64,000 nt of DNA from Candidatus Limnocylindrales bacterium (GTDB lineage Bacteria > Moduliflexota > Moduliflexia > Moduliflexales > JAUQPW01). The position numbers and the translations under genes are program-made. This document shows positions 19,523 through 27,380 of this stretch, in pieces (positions within the stretch are counted from its first letter, which is position 1; each line of letters begins with the position of its first letter). The notes beneath the pieces are model-generated. The model was not told the origin of the DNA. It saw nothing but the letters and a program-made list of their open reading frames with translations, and did no database searches. The DNA lies in contig DATMBG010000043.1 of NCBI GenBank assembly GCA_035559535.1, positions 1 to 64,000 on the forward strand, read 5' to 3'.

Positions 19523-19880
19523 GGTTATATATTTTTAAGCAAATTTACACATCCTGTCGGGATGTGTACTTGGGTTACCATGGGCTCTCCTCAATATTTC
19601 TATAAACGAAATTAAAAGGAGAGCTTGCTTCTGGAGAATAAAAAGACACCTCCCGTGTAAAACTAAAATTTTTAAACTTTTACATCTCGAAGGTCCCTAT
19701 AAAATTAGGAGCTACTTTGACTTCTAGCAGAAGTCCAGGAAGTGGTCAAGGAAATAAATGAAAAGCAGTTGTGACGACAATTTTAGGTTGACCTTTTCCT
19801 CTATCCACTGTAAAGTGGTTTTATGTTGTGGTTCGAGGGATGGGTTATTTTTTCAGGCATCTTTCAGGGAGGTTCTAAGC
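19523..19880. other. Divergent intergenic region
   Basis: The gap between mscS and the SDR gene holds a small hairpin (ACACATCC-TGTC-GGGATGTGT) at about 19546-19566. No gene is seen; promoters for both genes should lie here. Confidence 0.4.
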
Positions 19881-20687
19881 ATGGGAGAACGATTGAAGGC
19901 AAAAGTAGCCATTGTAACCGGTGCGGGGTCTGTTGGGCCAGGATGGGGTAATGGAAAAGCCACAGCGGTTCTATTTGCCCGTGAAGGGGCGAAAGTAGTT
20001 GCCGTAGATATTAACCCGGCAGCGGCGGAGGAGACCAGGGACATTATTGTCCGAGAAGGGGGAGAATGTATCGTACAGGCAGGAGATGTCTCTAAAGCCG
20101 GAGATGTCCAGACGATCGTTGAGCGCTGCATGGAAAGTTATGGACATATCGATATTCTCCACAATAACGTGGGAATCGTAGAGGTAGGTGGGCCGGTTGA
20201 GACCAGCGAGGAAAGCTGGGATCGTGTCAATGCAATAAATCTTAAGAGTGTCTTTCTCACCTGTAAATATGTGCTTCCTTATATGGAGCGGCAGGGAAGT
20301 GGGGCCATTATTAATATCGCCTCCGTTGCTGGTATCCGCTGGCTGGGGGTTCCCTATATTTCTTATAGTGCCACAAAGGCAGGGGTTATTCAGCTAACCC
20401 AGGCTATAGCAGCCCAATATGCTTCTAAAAACATTCGCTGTAATTGTATATTACCCGGCTTCATCAATACCCCCATGATCCATAAAAGTTTAGCCCATGT
20501 CTATGCTCAAGGGGATATTCAGAAAATGATGGAAATTCGGAGTCGCCAATGCCCCATGGGAAGAATGGGGGATGCCTGGGACGTTGCCTACGCTGCCCTG
20601 TTTCTTGCTTCCGATGAAGCTAAGTACATTACGGGTATTCAACTTATTGTCGATGGGGGACTGTCCTGTACCTCGGTATCACCTTAA
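19881..20687 (+). CDS. Short-chain dehydrogenase/reductase
   Basis: A 268-residue SDR of the 3-oxoacyl-ACP reductase-like type. The nucleotide-binding region VTGAGSVGPGWGNGKA has an insertion compared with the usual TGxxxGIG. NNVG follows near residue 91, the Ser is in INIASVAG near residue 143 and the Tyr-Lys pair is in ISYSATKAG near residue 160. I start at 19881 (MGERLKAKVAIVTG), preceded by GGGAGG; the frame opens earlier at 19758, but that extension is not SDR-like. Substrate unknown. Confidence 0.88.
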   Translation: MGERLKAKVAIVTGAGSVGPGWGNGKATAVLFAREGAKVVAVDINPAAAEETRDIIVREGGECIVQAGDVSKAGDVQTIVERCMESYGHIDILHNNVGIVEVGGPVETSEESWDRVNAINLKSVFLTCKYVLPYMERQGSGAIINIASVAGIRWLGVPYISYSATKAGVIQLTQAIAAQYASKNIRCNCILPGFINTPMIHKSLAHVYAQGDIQKMMEIRSRQCPMGRMGDAWDVAYAALFLASDEAKYITGIQLIVDGGLSCTSVSP

Positions 20688-20749
20688 CAGGGTCAGCGTC
20701 TTCACCAAAGGCTCAAACCAGCCGACAGGGAAGTGGTCTTCCCTGTATC

Positions 20750-21019
20750 TCATAAAGTACCGGCCAGTTTAGCAACAGCAGCCGAAGCGCCCTGTTCAAT
20801 GGGTTCACCGTGGCCGAAAACGGCCTTTTCAAACTTCAGTGCTGCCAGCTTCTTAATACTCTCATTGGCTTGGGCCATGTTTGTGGTATACTGGGGATTC
20901 GAACCACTCAGTTTGTTGTTGATATTGGTCATTGCATCACCTACGATGAGGAGCAGGCCAACGGGGTCGAATACAGAGATATGGCCGGGTGTATGACCGG
21001 GGGTAGCACCGAATAAGGG
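20750..21019 (-). pseudogene. C-terminal fragment of a metallo-beta-lactamase-fold hydrolase
   Basis: Open reading for about 89 codons gives GATPGHTPGHISVF, then LLLIVGDAMTNIN and the C-terminal FGHGEPIEQGAS. These are the second half of an MBL-fold hydrolase, with metal-ligand His and Asp motifs. The N-terminal half with HxHxDH is gone, and a stop codon precedes the fragment immediately. It has no start codon of its own at the true beginning, so it is a relic. Confidence 0.8.
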
Positions 21020-21069
21020 CTATTTTCTTAGATATAAATTTTCAGATAAATGTTCCAAACCTTTCAGAA

Positions 21070-21143
21070 TGCGCCTGGAGGGACTCGAACCCCCAACCCT
21101 CTGCTTAGAAGGCAGATGCTCTGTCCGGCTGAGCTACAGGCGC
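21070..21143 (-). tRNA. tRNA-Arg (anticodon UCU)
   Basis: Acceptor GCGCCTG/CAGGCGC with discriminator A. The anticodon loop CTTCTAA gives UCU, and the T arm is GGGGGTTCGAGTCCCTC. It is eight bases from tRNA-Pro. Confidence 0.95.
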
Positions 21144-21150
21144 ACATAAA

Positions 21151-21226
21151 TCGGGGCGCCCGGATTTGAACCGGGGACCTCGTGCTCCCAAGGCACGCGC
21201 GCTAAACCAAACTGCGCTACGCCCCG
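21151..21226 (-). tRNA. tRNA-Pro (anticodon UGG)
   Basis: Acceptor CGGGGCG/CGCCCCG with discriminator A. The anticodon loop CTTGGGA gives UGG, and the T arm is CCCGGTTCAAATCCGGG. CCA is not encoded. Confidence 0.95.
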
Positions 21227-21296
21227 TATTGGATCAAACTGCTCTACAATATAGGATAAATTTTGTATAAAAGTCAAGTCTGATTTTGGGATTAAA

Positions 21297-21899
21297 TCAG
21301 AAGGTACTTTGCAAAGAGGATAAAATCTCCCGGATCTTCTTTAAAGCCCTGGCCCGATGGCTAATCTTATTTTTAATCTCCGGCTCCAGCTCGGCCATGG
21401 TTTTTTGATAGCCTTCTACGATAAAAATGGGATCATAGCCAAATCCACCGTCTCCCTGCTCTTTAAATCCAATACTCCCTTCACAGATTCCTTCCGCCGT
21501 TTTAACCTGACCTTCAGGAGTGGCAACGGCAACTACACAGACAAATCGAGCCGATCGATCGGAAACTCCTTTGAGAGACTCGAGGATAAGACGATTCTTT
21601 TCTGATTGAGGAAGGGATTTTCCACCGAATCTGGCTGAAAATAAGCCGGGAGCACCTCCCAAAGCCTTAACTTCCAGTCCGGAATCATCCGCCAAAGCCA
21701 TAAGGCCTGTAAGTCTGGCAGCAGCTATCGCTTTTTTAGAGGCATTTTCTGCATAGGTTTGACCGTCTTCTTCCACCTCAAAGTCAGGGTAAAGCTCGGA
21801 GATGGGGATAACAACATAGTTTAACCCTTTCAAAATTTCCCGGATTTCCCGAATCTTGCCAGGATTTTGGGTAGCAACGACCAGCTTTAAAAAGTCCAT
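21297..21899 (-). CDS. rdgB: Non-canonical purine NTP pyrophosphatase (RdgB/HAM1)
   Basis: Hydrolyses dITP, ITP and XTP to monophosphates, keeping deaminated purines out of DNA and RNA. The 200-residue protein shows the family N-terminus VVATQNPGKIREIREIL, the substrate motif ADDSGLEVKALGGAPG near residue 68 and GGFGYDPIFIVEG near residue 150. Its start codon touches the stop codon of the upstream hydrolase gene (TAATG), so the two are probably translated together. Confidence 0.95.
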   Translation of the reverse strand: MDFLKLVVATQNPGKIREIREILKGLNYVVIPISELYPDFEVEEDGQTYAENASKKAIAAARLTGLMALADDSGLEVKALGGAPGLFSARFGGKSLPQSEKNRLILESLKGVSDRSARFVCVVAVATPEGQVKTAEGICEGSIGFKEQGDGGFGYDPIFIVEGYQKTMAELEPEIKNKISHRARALKKIREILSSLQSTF

Positions 21900-22453
21900 T
21901 ATTTTAACGCTTTGAGCATCGTTTTAAACTCTTCGGTTCCTGCCTTACCCAGTAACTCAAAAATCACTGTCTCGGTGCAGGTGATTAAAGCTCCTGCTTT
22001 TTCCATCTGGCGTAAGCCCGTTTCCCAACGATCCCGGGTCCTGGAACAGACTGCATCTTCCACAACTTGAACGCGATACCCATCCTGAAGGGCATCTAAA
22101 GCCGTCTGTAAGACACAAATATGGGTCTCCATACCCGTCAAAATAATCTGATCGACTTTGAGATCTTCCAGTTCTTTATTGAAGGCATCGGCCTGACAAC
22201 AACTGAAGGTCATCTTTTCAATGGGGGTGATTTTGGGAATTTCAACCGTGATCTCGGGAACCGTCCGACCCAATCCTTTGGGATACTGTTCCGTAACCAG
22301 TATCGGTATGTTAAACAGCCTGGCCGCCTGGATTAATAATTTTATATTGTGAACTACCTGATCTTTATCTTTCATGATAGCGGCCAATCGTTCCTGCACA
22401 TCGATAATGGCTAAGGCAGTATTTTCTCTGGTTACAATGAAAGGATGCCGCAT
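21899..22453 (-). CDS. Isochorismatase-like cysteine hydrolase
   Basis: A 184-residue single-domain hydrolase of the isochorismatase/nicotinamidase superfamily. The catalytic Asp is in ALAIIDVQERL near residue 18, and the Cys in GMETHICVLQTALD near residue 114 sits after the conserved cis-peptide region. The family includes nicotinamidases and YcaC-like proteins of unknown substrate; this one looks like the latter. It overlaps rdgB by one base. Confidence 0.88.
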   Translation of the reverse strand: MRHPFIVTRENTALAIIDVQERLAAIMKDKDQVVHNIKLLIQAARLFNIPILVTEQYPKGLGRTVPEITVEIPKITPIEKMTFSCCQADAFNKELEDLKVDQIILTGMETHICVLQTALDALQDGYRVQVVEDAVCSRTRDRWETGLRQMEKAGALITCTETVIFELLGKAGTEEFKTMLKALK

Positions 22454-22455
22454 TA

Positions 22456-22700
22456 TTTAAAGGGTATGGGGGTGTGGGGGTTGGGAAAGTATGGGGGTGT
22501 GGGGGTGTGGGAGTATGGGAGTATAGAAGTATGGGGGTATGGTAGGGAAGTATGGAAGTATGGGAGTATAACCATTCTCTCACTTCCCCACTCCCACACT
22601 CCCATACTCCTACACCCCCATACTTTCTCACTTCCATACTCCTATACTCCCACACCCCCATACTTCCATACTCCCAAACCCTCACACCCCCACACCTCAT
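22456..22700. repeat. Large word hairpin (period-8, gggagtat type)
   Basis: A G-rich array of eight-base words (gggggtgt, gggagtat, agaagtat and variants) at 22463-22570 is followed by its C-rich complement (atactccc, acaccccc) at 22575-22697. The element could fold into a hairpin about 100 bases long or form G-quadruplexes. It is the largest of the word hairpins and separates acs from the hydrolase gene. Confidence 0.85.
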
Positions 22701-22709
22701 TTCTTTAAA

Positions 22710-24695
22710 TTAACCACTTGTACGGCCCTTGATAATATACTCTACCACGGAGGGATCTGCCAGGGTGGTGGTATCTCCTATCTGCTCAAATTCACCTTGG
22801 GCGATTTTGCGTAGGATCCGGCGCATGATTTTACCAGAACGGGTCTTAGGAAGACCCGGTGTAAATTGAATCACATCCGGCCTGGCAATAGGGCCTATTT
22901 CCTTTGCAACGTGGGCAATCAATTCCTTCTTTAGATCTTCACTGGGTTGGAATCCATCTTTTAAAGTGACGTAGGCATAAATACCCTGACCCTTGATTTC
23001 ATGGGGATAACCAACGACGGCTGCCTCGGTAACCGATGGATGGGAAACCAGGGCACTTTCAACTTCGGCAGTACCTATCCGATGACCGGAGACATTGATA
23101 ACGTCGTCCACACGACCCATCAACCAGAAGTAACCATCCTCATCCTTGCGGGCACCGTCCCCTGTAAAGTAGAGACCGGGGTACTGGCTGAAGTAGGTTT
23201 CTTTGAATCGTTCGTGCTGACCATAGACTGTACGCATGATTCCTGGCCAGGCTTCTTCGATGACCAGAAAACCTCCTTCGTTGATGTCCGCTTCAGAGCC
23301 ATCCTGGCGAATAACCTTGGGTTTTACACCGAAGAAAGGACGGGTGGCCGAACCGGGCTTGAGGGGCGTTGCCCCGGGTAATGGAGAGATGAGAATGCCT
23401 CCGGTTTCCGTCTGCCACCAGGTATCTACGATGGGGCAGCGGCTTTTCCCAACGACGGTGTAGTACCACATCCAGGCTTCCGGGTTAATGGGCTCTCCTA
23501 CCGTTCCCAAAATCCGGATACTGGAAAGATCGCAATTGTTTACCCAATGATCTCCCTTACCCATGAGGGTACGGATGGCCGTAGGAGCGGTATAAAACTG
23601 GGTCACTTTGTATTTATCCACGGTACGCCAGAAACGATCCGGATTGGGATAAACCGGCACACCTTCGAACATGGTCGTTGTGGCTCCGGCTGCAAGAGGA
23701 CCGTAGACGATATAACTATGGCCTGTGACCCAACCGATATCTGCCGTACACCAGTAGATATCTCCGGGATGATAATCGAAAATGAGTTCAAAGGTCTTTT
23801 TGACGTAAAGGAGATAACCGGCCTGGGTATGAAGAACTCCTTTCGGTTTACCGGTGGAACCTGAAGTGTACAGGATGAAGAGAGGATCTTCGGAGTCCAT
23901 AACCTCGGGCTGACAATAAGGCTCGGCCTTGGCCATCAGCTCGTCCCACCACAGGTCACGACCTTTAGTCATGGGGGTATTCTCCTTGTTACCCTGACGA
24001 TCCACCACCACACACCGGGTTACCGTCACGCCATTCTTCTTGGCAGCTTCCATGGCTTCGTCGGCATTTTGCTTCATGGGGATGAACTTACCCCCGCGCA
24101 TGGAAACATTGGAAGTAATCAAAAAAGTACAACCGGCATCGACGATACGATCGGCCAGGGAACTGGCTGAGAATCCACCAAAAACAACACTATGAATGGC
24201 TCCAATGCGGGCACAGGCAAGTAAAGCAATGGGCAATTGAGGAATCATAGGCAGGTAGATGGAAACCCGGTCCCCCTTTCTGACTCCCTGACTCTTCAAA
24301 ACATTGGCAAATTTATTTACTTCATCATAAAGCTGCCGGTAGGTAAAGGTCTGATCACTCTGTTCATCATCGGATTCGAAGATAAGGGCAATCTGATCGG
24401 CTTTATCCTTGAGATGACGGTCCAGACAACTCTCGGTAACATTCAGCTTACCGTTCAGGAACCACTGGATTCGGGCGTTTACAAAATCATATTCCCGGAC
24501 CTTGGTCCACTTTTCACGCCAAACAATCTCCTCGGCCCATTTACTCCAGAAACCTTCGGGATCCTCGATAGATTGTTTATACATCTGCTCATATTGTTCC
24601 ATGCTTTTGATATAGGCTTTTTCACTGAGTTCCTTGGGGGGAAAGAATTTTCGTTGCTCACCTAACAGGGATTGGAATTTTTCTTTCTCGGCCAT
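22710..24695 (-). CDS. acs: Acetyl-CoA synthetase (AMP-forming)
   Basis: Converts acetate, ATP and CoA to acetyl-CoA. At about 661 residues it has the standard Acs length. The P-loop [12 protein letters not shown] lies near residue 255, the A8 region with [20 protein letters not shown] near residue 510, and the acetylatable lysine in [14 protein letters not shown] near residue 600. I start at [11 protein letters not shown] (24695), preceded by AAAGGAGG at a six-base spacing; the frame extends 11 codons further. The long leader contains an imperfect inverted repeat. Confidence 0.96.
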   Translation of the reverse strand: MAEKEKFQSLLGEQRKFFPPKELSEKAYIKSMEQYEQMYKQSIEDPEGFWSKWAEEIVWREKWTKVREYDFVNARIQWFLNGKLNVTESCLDRHLKDKADQIALIFESDDEQSDQTFTYRQLYDEVNKFANVLKSQGVRKGDRVSIYLPMIPQLPIALLACARIGAIHSVVFGGFSASSLADRIVDAGCTFLITSNVSMRGGKFIPMKQNADEAMEAAKKNGVTVTRCVVVDRQGNKENTPMTKGRDLWWDELMAKAEPYCQPEVMDSEDPLFILYTSGSTGKPKGVLHTQAGYLLYVKKTFELIFDYHPGDIYWCTADIGWVTGHSYIVYGPLAAGATTTMFEGVPVYPNPDRFWRTVDKYKVTQFYTAPTAIRTLMGKGDHWVNNCDLSSIRILGTVGEPINPEAWMWYYTVVGKSRCPIVDTWWQTETGGILISPLPGATPLKPGSATRPFFGVKPKVIRQDGSEADINEGGFLVIEEAWPGIMRTVYGQHERFKETYFSQYPGLYFTGDGARKDEDGYFWLMGRVDDVINVSGHRIGTAEVESALVSHPSVTEAAVVGYPHEIKGQGIYAYVTLKDGFQPSEDLKKELIAHVAKEIGPIARPDVIQFTPGLPKTRSGKIMRRILRKIAQGEFEQIGDTTTLADPSVVEYIIKGRTSG

Positions 24696-24728
24696 GAAGA
24701 TTCCTCCTTTATACACAGAGCTTCTCAC

Positions 24729-24871
24729 AAAGGTGCAAAGGACGCCCGGTCGAGGTGGAACCGTTTAGATCCTTTAATACCATTCCCCCGATGAGAATCT
24801 GGAAGTATCCATCGGTCTTGGCTTGAAACCCGGGGATTATCCCGCTTCCACCTGACCCTCTCTGCACCTTT
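24729..24871. repeat. Imperfect inverted repeat upstream of acs
   Basis: Arms AAAGGTGCAAAGGACG with GAGGTGGAA and TTCCACCTGA with CTCTGCACCTTT bracket about 85 bases holding a smaller CCGATG/CATCGG hairpin. This fits a large word-hairpin repeat or a structured acs leader. Confidence 0.5.
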
Positions 24872-24987
24872 ACGAGAAATTAAATACACTAAAACCTCTT
24901 CTAGCAACTTATTATCTTTTGGTCAATGAAAACCTTCAATAAAAATTTTTCTTGCATCGGGCAATTATCCCTTTTAAAATGAATTCT

Positions 24988-25758
24988 ATGGGTTTTAAAA
25001 AGACAGAAGCGTTTATAATCCGGTCTTTCGATATTAACGAGGCCGATAAAATCATTGTTTTTTATTCAAAATCCTTCGGTAAATTGAGGGGGATAGCCCG
25101 AGGGTCGAGAAAGTTGAAAAATCGGTTTGGAAGTAGTCTGGAGTTATTCACTCGGGTCCAGGTAAACCTCTTTGAAAAGGAAACTTATACCTTTCCTAAC
25201 ATCAGTCAGGCAGATATTATCGAGTCGTTTTCTGAACTGAGAGGAGATTTACGGAAACTCGCTTCAGCAGCCAGTCTGGTGGAGTTGGTAGATAAAGGTG
25301 TAGGTGAAAATGAAGAAAGTCCTCCGCTTTATGATTTAATCAGCCAGGCGTTGAGAGCGATGGTAGTATATCCCGAAGAGGAAATAGATAAGGTTCTTAT
25401 AACCTTTGAAATTAAATTCCTGACCCTGTCCGGCTATAGCCCCGTTTTGGATCGGTGTGCGCAATGCCGAAACCCCTTAAATACCCCTCGGGTTTTATTC
25501 AGCTTATCTAAAGGAGGTGGCCTTTGTAAAGGATGTACCGGGGAAGGAAACCCGGTTTTTCCAACCTCCTTACAAGCACTTCAGATCTTAAAACAACTTT
25601 TGAAGATGGATTTAGAAAAATGCCCTCGACTTAAGATCTCTGAAGAGACTCAAAGGGAAATCAAGATGCTTTTAAGGAGATGGTTGGATTTCTATCTGGA
25701 GGTTCCTCTAAAGGCTCCAGAATTTTTAGATTCCATAAGAAGATTAACCCAAGGTTAG
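24988..25758 (+). CDS. recO: DNA repair protein RecO
   Basis: RecO loads RecA with RecR in the RecFOR pathway. The N-terminal OB fold (TEAFIIRSFDINEADKIIVF and GIARGSRK) is typical, and a zinc-binding cluster CAQC...GGLCKGC lies near residues 150-185. About 256 residues from MGFKKTEAF; earlier Met codons at 24952 and 24979 are also possible and I see no clear ribosome site. In many bacteria recO precedes glyQ; here a ubiquitin-like cassette lies between them. Confidence 0.92.
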   Translation: MGFKKTEAFIIRSFDINEADKIIVFYSKSFGKLRGIARGSRKLKNRFGSSLELFTRVQVNLFEKETYTFPNISQADIIESFSELRGDLRKLASAASLVELVDKGVGENEESPPLYDLISQALRAMVVYPEEEIDKVLITFEIKFLTLSGYSPVLDRCAQCRNPLNTPRVLFSLSKGGGLCKGCTGEGNPVFPTSLQALQILKQLLKMDLEKCPRLKISEETQREIKMLLRRWLDFYLEVPLKAPEFLDSIRRLTQG

Positions 25759-25771
25759 AAGTAATATTTGA

Positions 25772-25838
25772 TTGACAGCGTATAGGGATTGTGATACCTT
25801 TAGAATAGGCCTTGACGATTTGGTAATAGGTTTATTCT
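25772..25838 (+). promoter_or_regulatory. Candidate promoter(s) of the ubiquitin-like cassette
   Basis: TTGACA at 25772-25777 with TACCTT 17 bases on, and TTGACG at 25812-25817 with TATTCT 15 bases on. Both precede a strong AAGGAGG ribosome site for the first gene. The cassette could thus be expressed independently of recO. Confidence 0.4.
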
Positions 25839-25860
25839 TCAAAATTAAGGAGGTACCTGT

Positions 25861-26154
25861 ATGCAAAAGGTAATCGATGATGAAAGATCCTATACCCATC
25901 CCTTTGACCCTCTGAGAGAATCTGAGTCCTCTGCCGGGAGTACTTATACCATCATTCATAATGGTAAGCGGGTTGAAGTACCCGAATCCATAAAGACCGT
26001 TGGCCAGCTCAAGGAATTTTTAGGAGTTCCGGAAGATTATACTGTTACGGAATATACCGGTAATTCTACTTCTAAGCTACTGACTGATAACTTTAGTACG
26101 GAGAAATTAAAAGGCGTAAAAATCGCCACCAATCCCCAAGTGATCTCGGGTTAA
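25861..26154 (+). CDS. Ubiquitin-like protein (single Multi_ubiq-type domain)
   Basis: A 97-residue protein with a flexible N-terminus of about 27 residues and one beta-grasp-like domain (TYTIIHNGKRVEVPESIKT, then LKEFLGVPEDYTVTEYTG, then a last strand GVKIAT). The GVPEDY segment is typical of the Multi_ubiq group of bacterial ubiquitin-like proteins. It ends directly in Gly (QVISG) with no tail, as needed for adenylation by an E1. A strong AAGGAGG site sits seven bases before the ATG. JAMM and ThiF genes downstream support a role as a protein modifier. A sulfur carrier is the main alternative, but there is no GG end and no sulfur gene nearby. Confidence 0.7.
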   Translation: MQKVIDDERSYTHPFDPLRESESSAGSTYTIIHNGKRVEVPESIKTVGQLKEFLGVPEDYTVTEYTGNSTSKLLTDNFSTEKLKGVKIATNPQVISG

Positions 26155-26193
26155 ACAGCTTGATACTTATACGGTTAAAGACCCTCTATAGCG

Positions 26194-26230
26194 TTAACCT
26201 TTCAAAGGTCATAAACCTTTGAAAGGTTAA
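26194..26230. promoter_or_regulatory. Perfect 16-bp inverted repeat inside the Ubl cassette
   Basis: TTAACCTTTCAAAGGT (26194-26209) and its exact complement (26215-26230) flank the loop CATAA. Each arm is itself nearly palindromic (ACCTTT-C-AAAGGT). It could be a protein operator or an mRNA hairpin that sets the ratio of Ubl to downstream proteins. There is no T tract, so it is not a typical terminator. Confidence 0.8.
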
Positions 26231-26272
26231 TGTGGATTGTAAGGCTGTTGCACAGTCTTGAGGGGTTGTGCT

Positions 26273-26812
26273 GTGTTTAAACTGTTTAACTGGTATAAAC
26301 AAAACGTTGAGGAGATCAATCGTCAGTATCTTGAATTGATTAGACTCATAGGTACCGAAGAGTGCTTCCGTTTTTCTCATCCCATTGAATTACCGGCGTA
26401 CGAGACCAAAGGGATCTATGCCATGGCGGATGTACGTACTTCCAAAGATCAGAAGGGTTCTTATATCGAGGGGTTTGATTACATCTATCTCTATAACTGG
26501 AAATTGCCTGCGGAGTTGGCTCTTACCTGTGGAAAAGAAAGCCCAGTTACCCATGCACTGATAGAGCTACCGGTTACAGCCGGAAATAAGGGGGCCGTCA
26601 AAAATTACCTCATGCATATCGAAGAGGGGTTTAGCCGGCTTCTAGGGGAACATTATTTTCCTGCAACTTCTCGTCAGTCCCATCATGGAGACCTGGGATG
26701 GTGTTGGTCTTGTTTCCATGTCTATGCCGATGTGACCCTGGCGGAATATGTACGTGCAGCCTGGCATTGGTTCGCAAGACAGGCAGAGAAAACGAGAAAG
26801 AGATGGTGGTAG
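26273..26812 (+). CDS. Unrecognised protein in the E2 position of the Ubl cassette
   Basis: I do not recognise this 179-residue protein. It begins with a helix (FKLFNWYKQNVEEINRQYLEL) and continues with strand-rich segments (KGIYAMADV, FDYIYLYNW, HALIELPVT) and a C-terminal WCWSCFHVYADVTLAEYV helix with paired Trp/Cys. In Bil-type operons the second gene encodes an E2, and a helix followed by a beta sheet and a late Cys would suit that fold, but I see no HPN motif and cannot name the catalytic Cys. I prefer GTG at 26273, after GAGGGG, over the upstream TTG at 26258. The stop is one base before the next start. Confidence 0.6.
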   Translation: MFKLFNWYKQNVEEINRQYLELIRLIGTEECFRFSHPIELPAYETKGIYAMADVRTSKDQKGSYIEGFDYIYLYNWKLPAELALTCGKESPVTHALIELPVTAGNKGAVKNYLMHIEEGFSRLLGEHYFPATSRQSHHGDLGWCWSCFHVYADVTLAEYVRAAWHWFARQAEKTRKRWW

Positions 26813-26813
26813 T

Positions 26814-27251
26814 GTGGTCCTTAAAATCTCAAGGGCCGATCTGGCTTTCCTTAAAAAGGCGCTTCGGTCACCAAAGGAAAAAGCTTACCTGGGTGCTGTA
26901 TCTAAAGAATTTAAACTGATTGAAATTTTAAAAGATACGAAAATCCAGCATAACGGACTTTTCCATGTTGTTGTAGACCCAGAACAGTGTGGTTCTTACC
27001 TCCAGTGGGTCCACGCTCAAGGATATTATCTGTTCCTTTTTCATACCCATCCCCTTTCTAAAAGAGCCAGATACTCCAGAATAGATAATACTTATCATCC
27101 CCAACTGGCTCGATACGGATTCTACGATAAAGAGGGTAATTATATCCAAAACAATGCTCTTGTTCGACTGTTATTTTCACGTACAGAATATCAGGCCGGG
27201 ATTTATTTAAAGGAAACCTATCAACCGGTAAGGATCAAAGTAGTGAACTAA
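26814..27251 (+). CDS. JAMM/MPN+ metallopeptidase (JAB domain)
   Basis: A 145-residue JAB-domain protein. The zinc motif is complete: HTHP, seven residues, S, two residues, D (HTHPLSKRARYSRID near residue 83), and an upstream Glu in EKAYLG near residue 21. Bacterial JAB proteins linked to ubiquitin-like genes remove or mature the modifier at its C-terminal Gly. I take GTG at 26814, one base after the upstream stop, as start; longer forms overlap the previous gene. A MITE-like element begins right at its stop codon. Confidence 0.85.
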   Translation: MVLKISRADLAFLKKALRSPKEKAYLGAVSKEFKLIEILKDTKIQHNGLFHVVVDPEQCGSYLQWVHAQGYYLFLFHTHPLSKRARYSRIDNTYHPQLARYGFYDKEGNYIQNNALVRLLFSRTEYQAGIYLKETYQPVRIKVVN

Positions 27252-27380
27252 TACACGGTTTACATAGTTTTGGCTTAGCGTTTAAGGGGCCTTCACCCCC
27301 GACCCCTCTCCCACGCTGTGGGAGAAGGGCGTTGGAGAGTGAAGGCCGTCCTGGGAGGTCAAAATTAAGTAAATCGTGTA
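27252..27380. mobile_element. MITE-like element (129 bp) with TA-ended inverted repeats
   Basis: Left end tacacggtttacatagtttt (27252-27271) and right end (27361-27380) are inverted repeats matching at 17 of 20 positions, both ending in TA. The interior is a CCC-rich palindrome (cttcacccccgacccctctc and its complement). It separates the JAMM and E1 genes. Related sequence occurs near 32.7, 33.4 and 46.2 kb. TA ends fit an IS630/mariner-type MITE. Confidence 0.65.

Noticed and set aside
22365-22708. Overlapping frames on both strands with VWEYGS-type repeats
   Set aside because: They translate the word-hairpin repeat and have no independent support.
24729-24871. Possible T-box or other riboswitch upstream of acs
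   Set aside because: No specifier loop, T-box bulge sequence or terminator/antiterminator pair can be made out; only an inverted repeat is supported.
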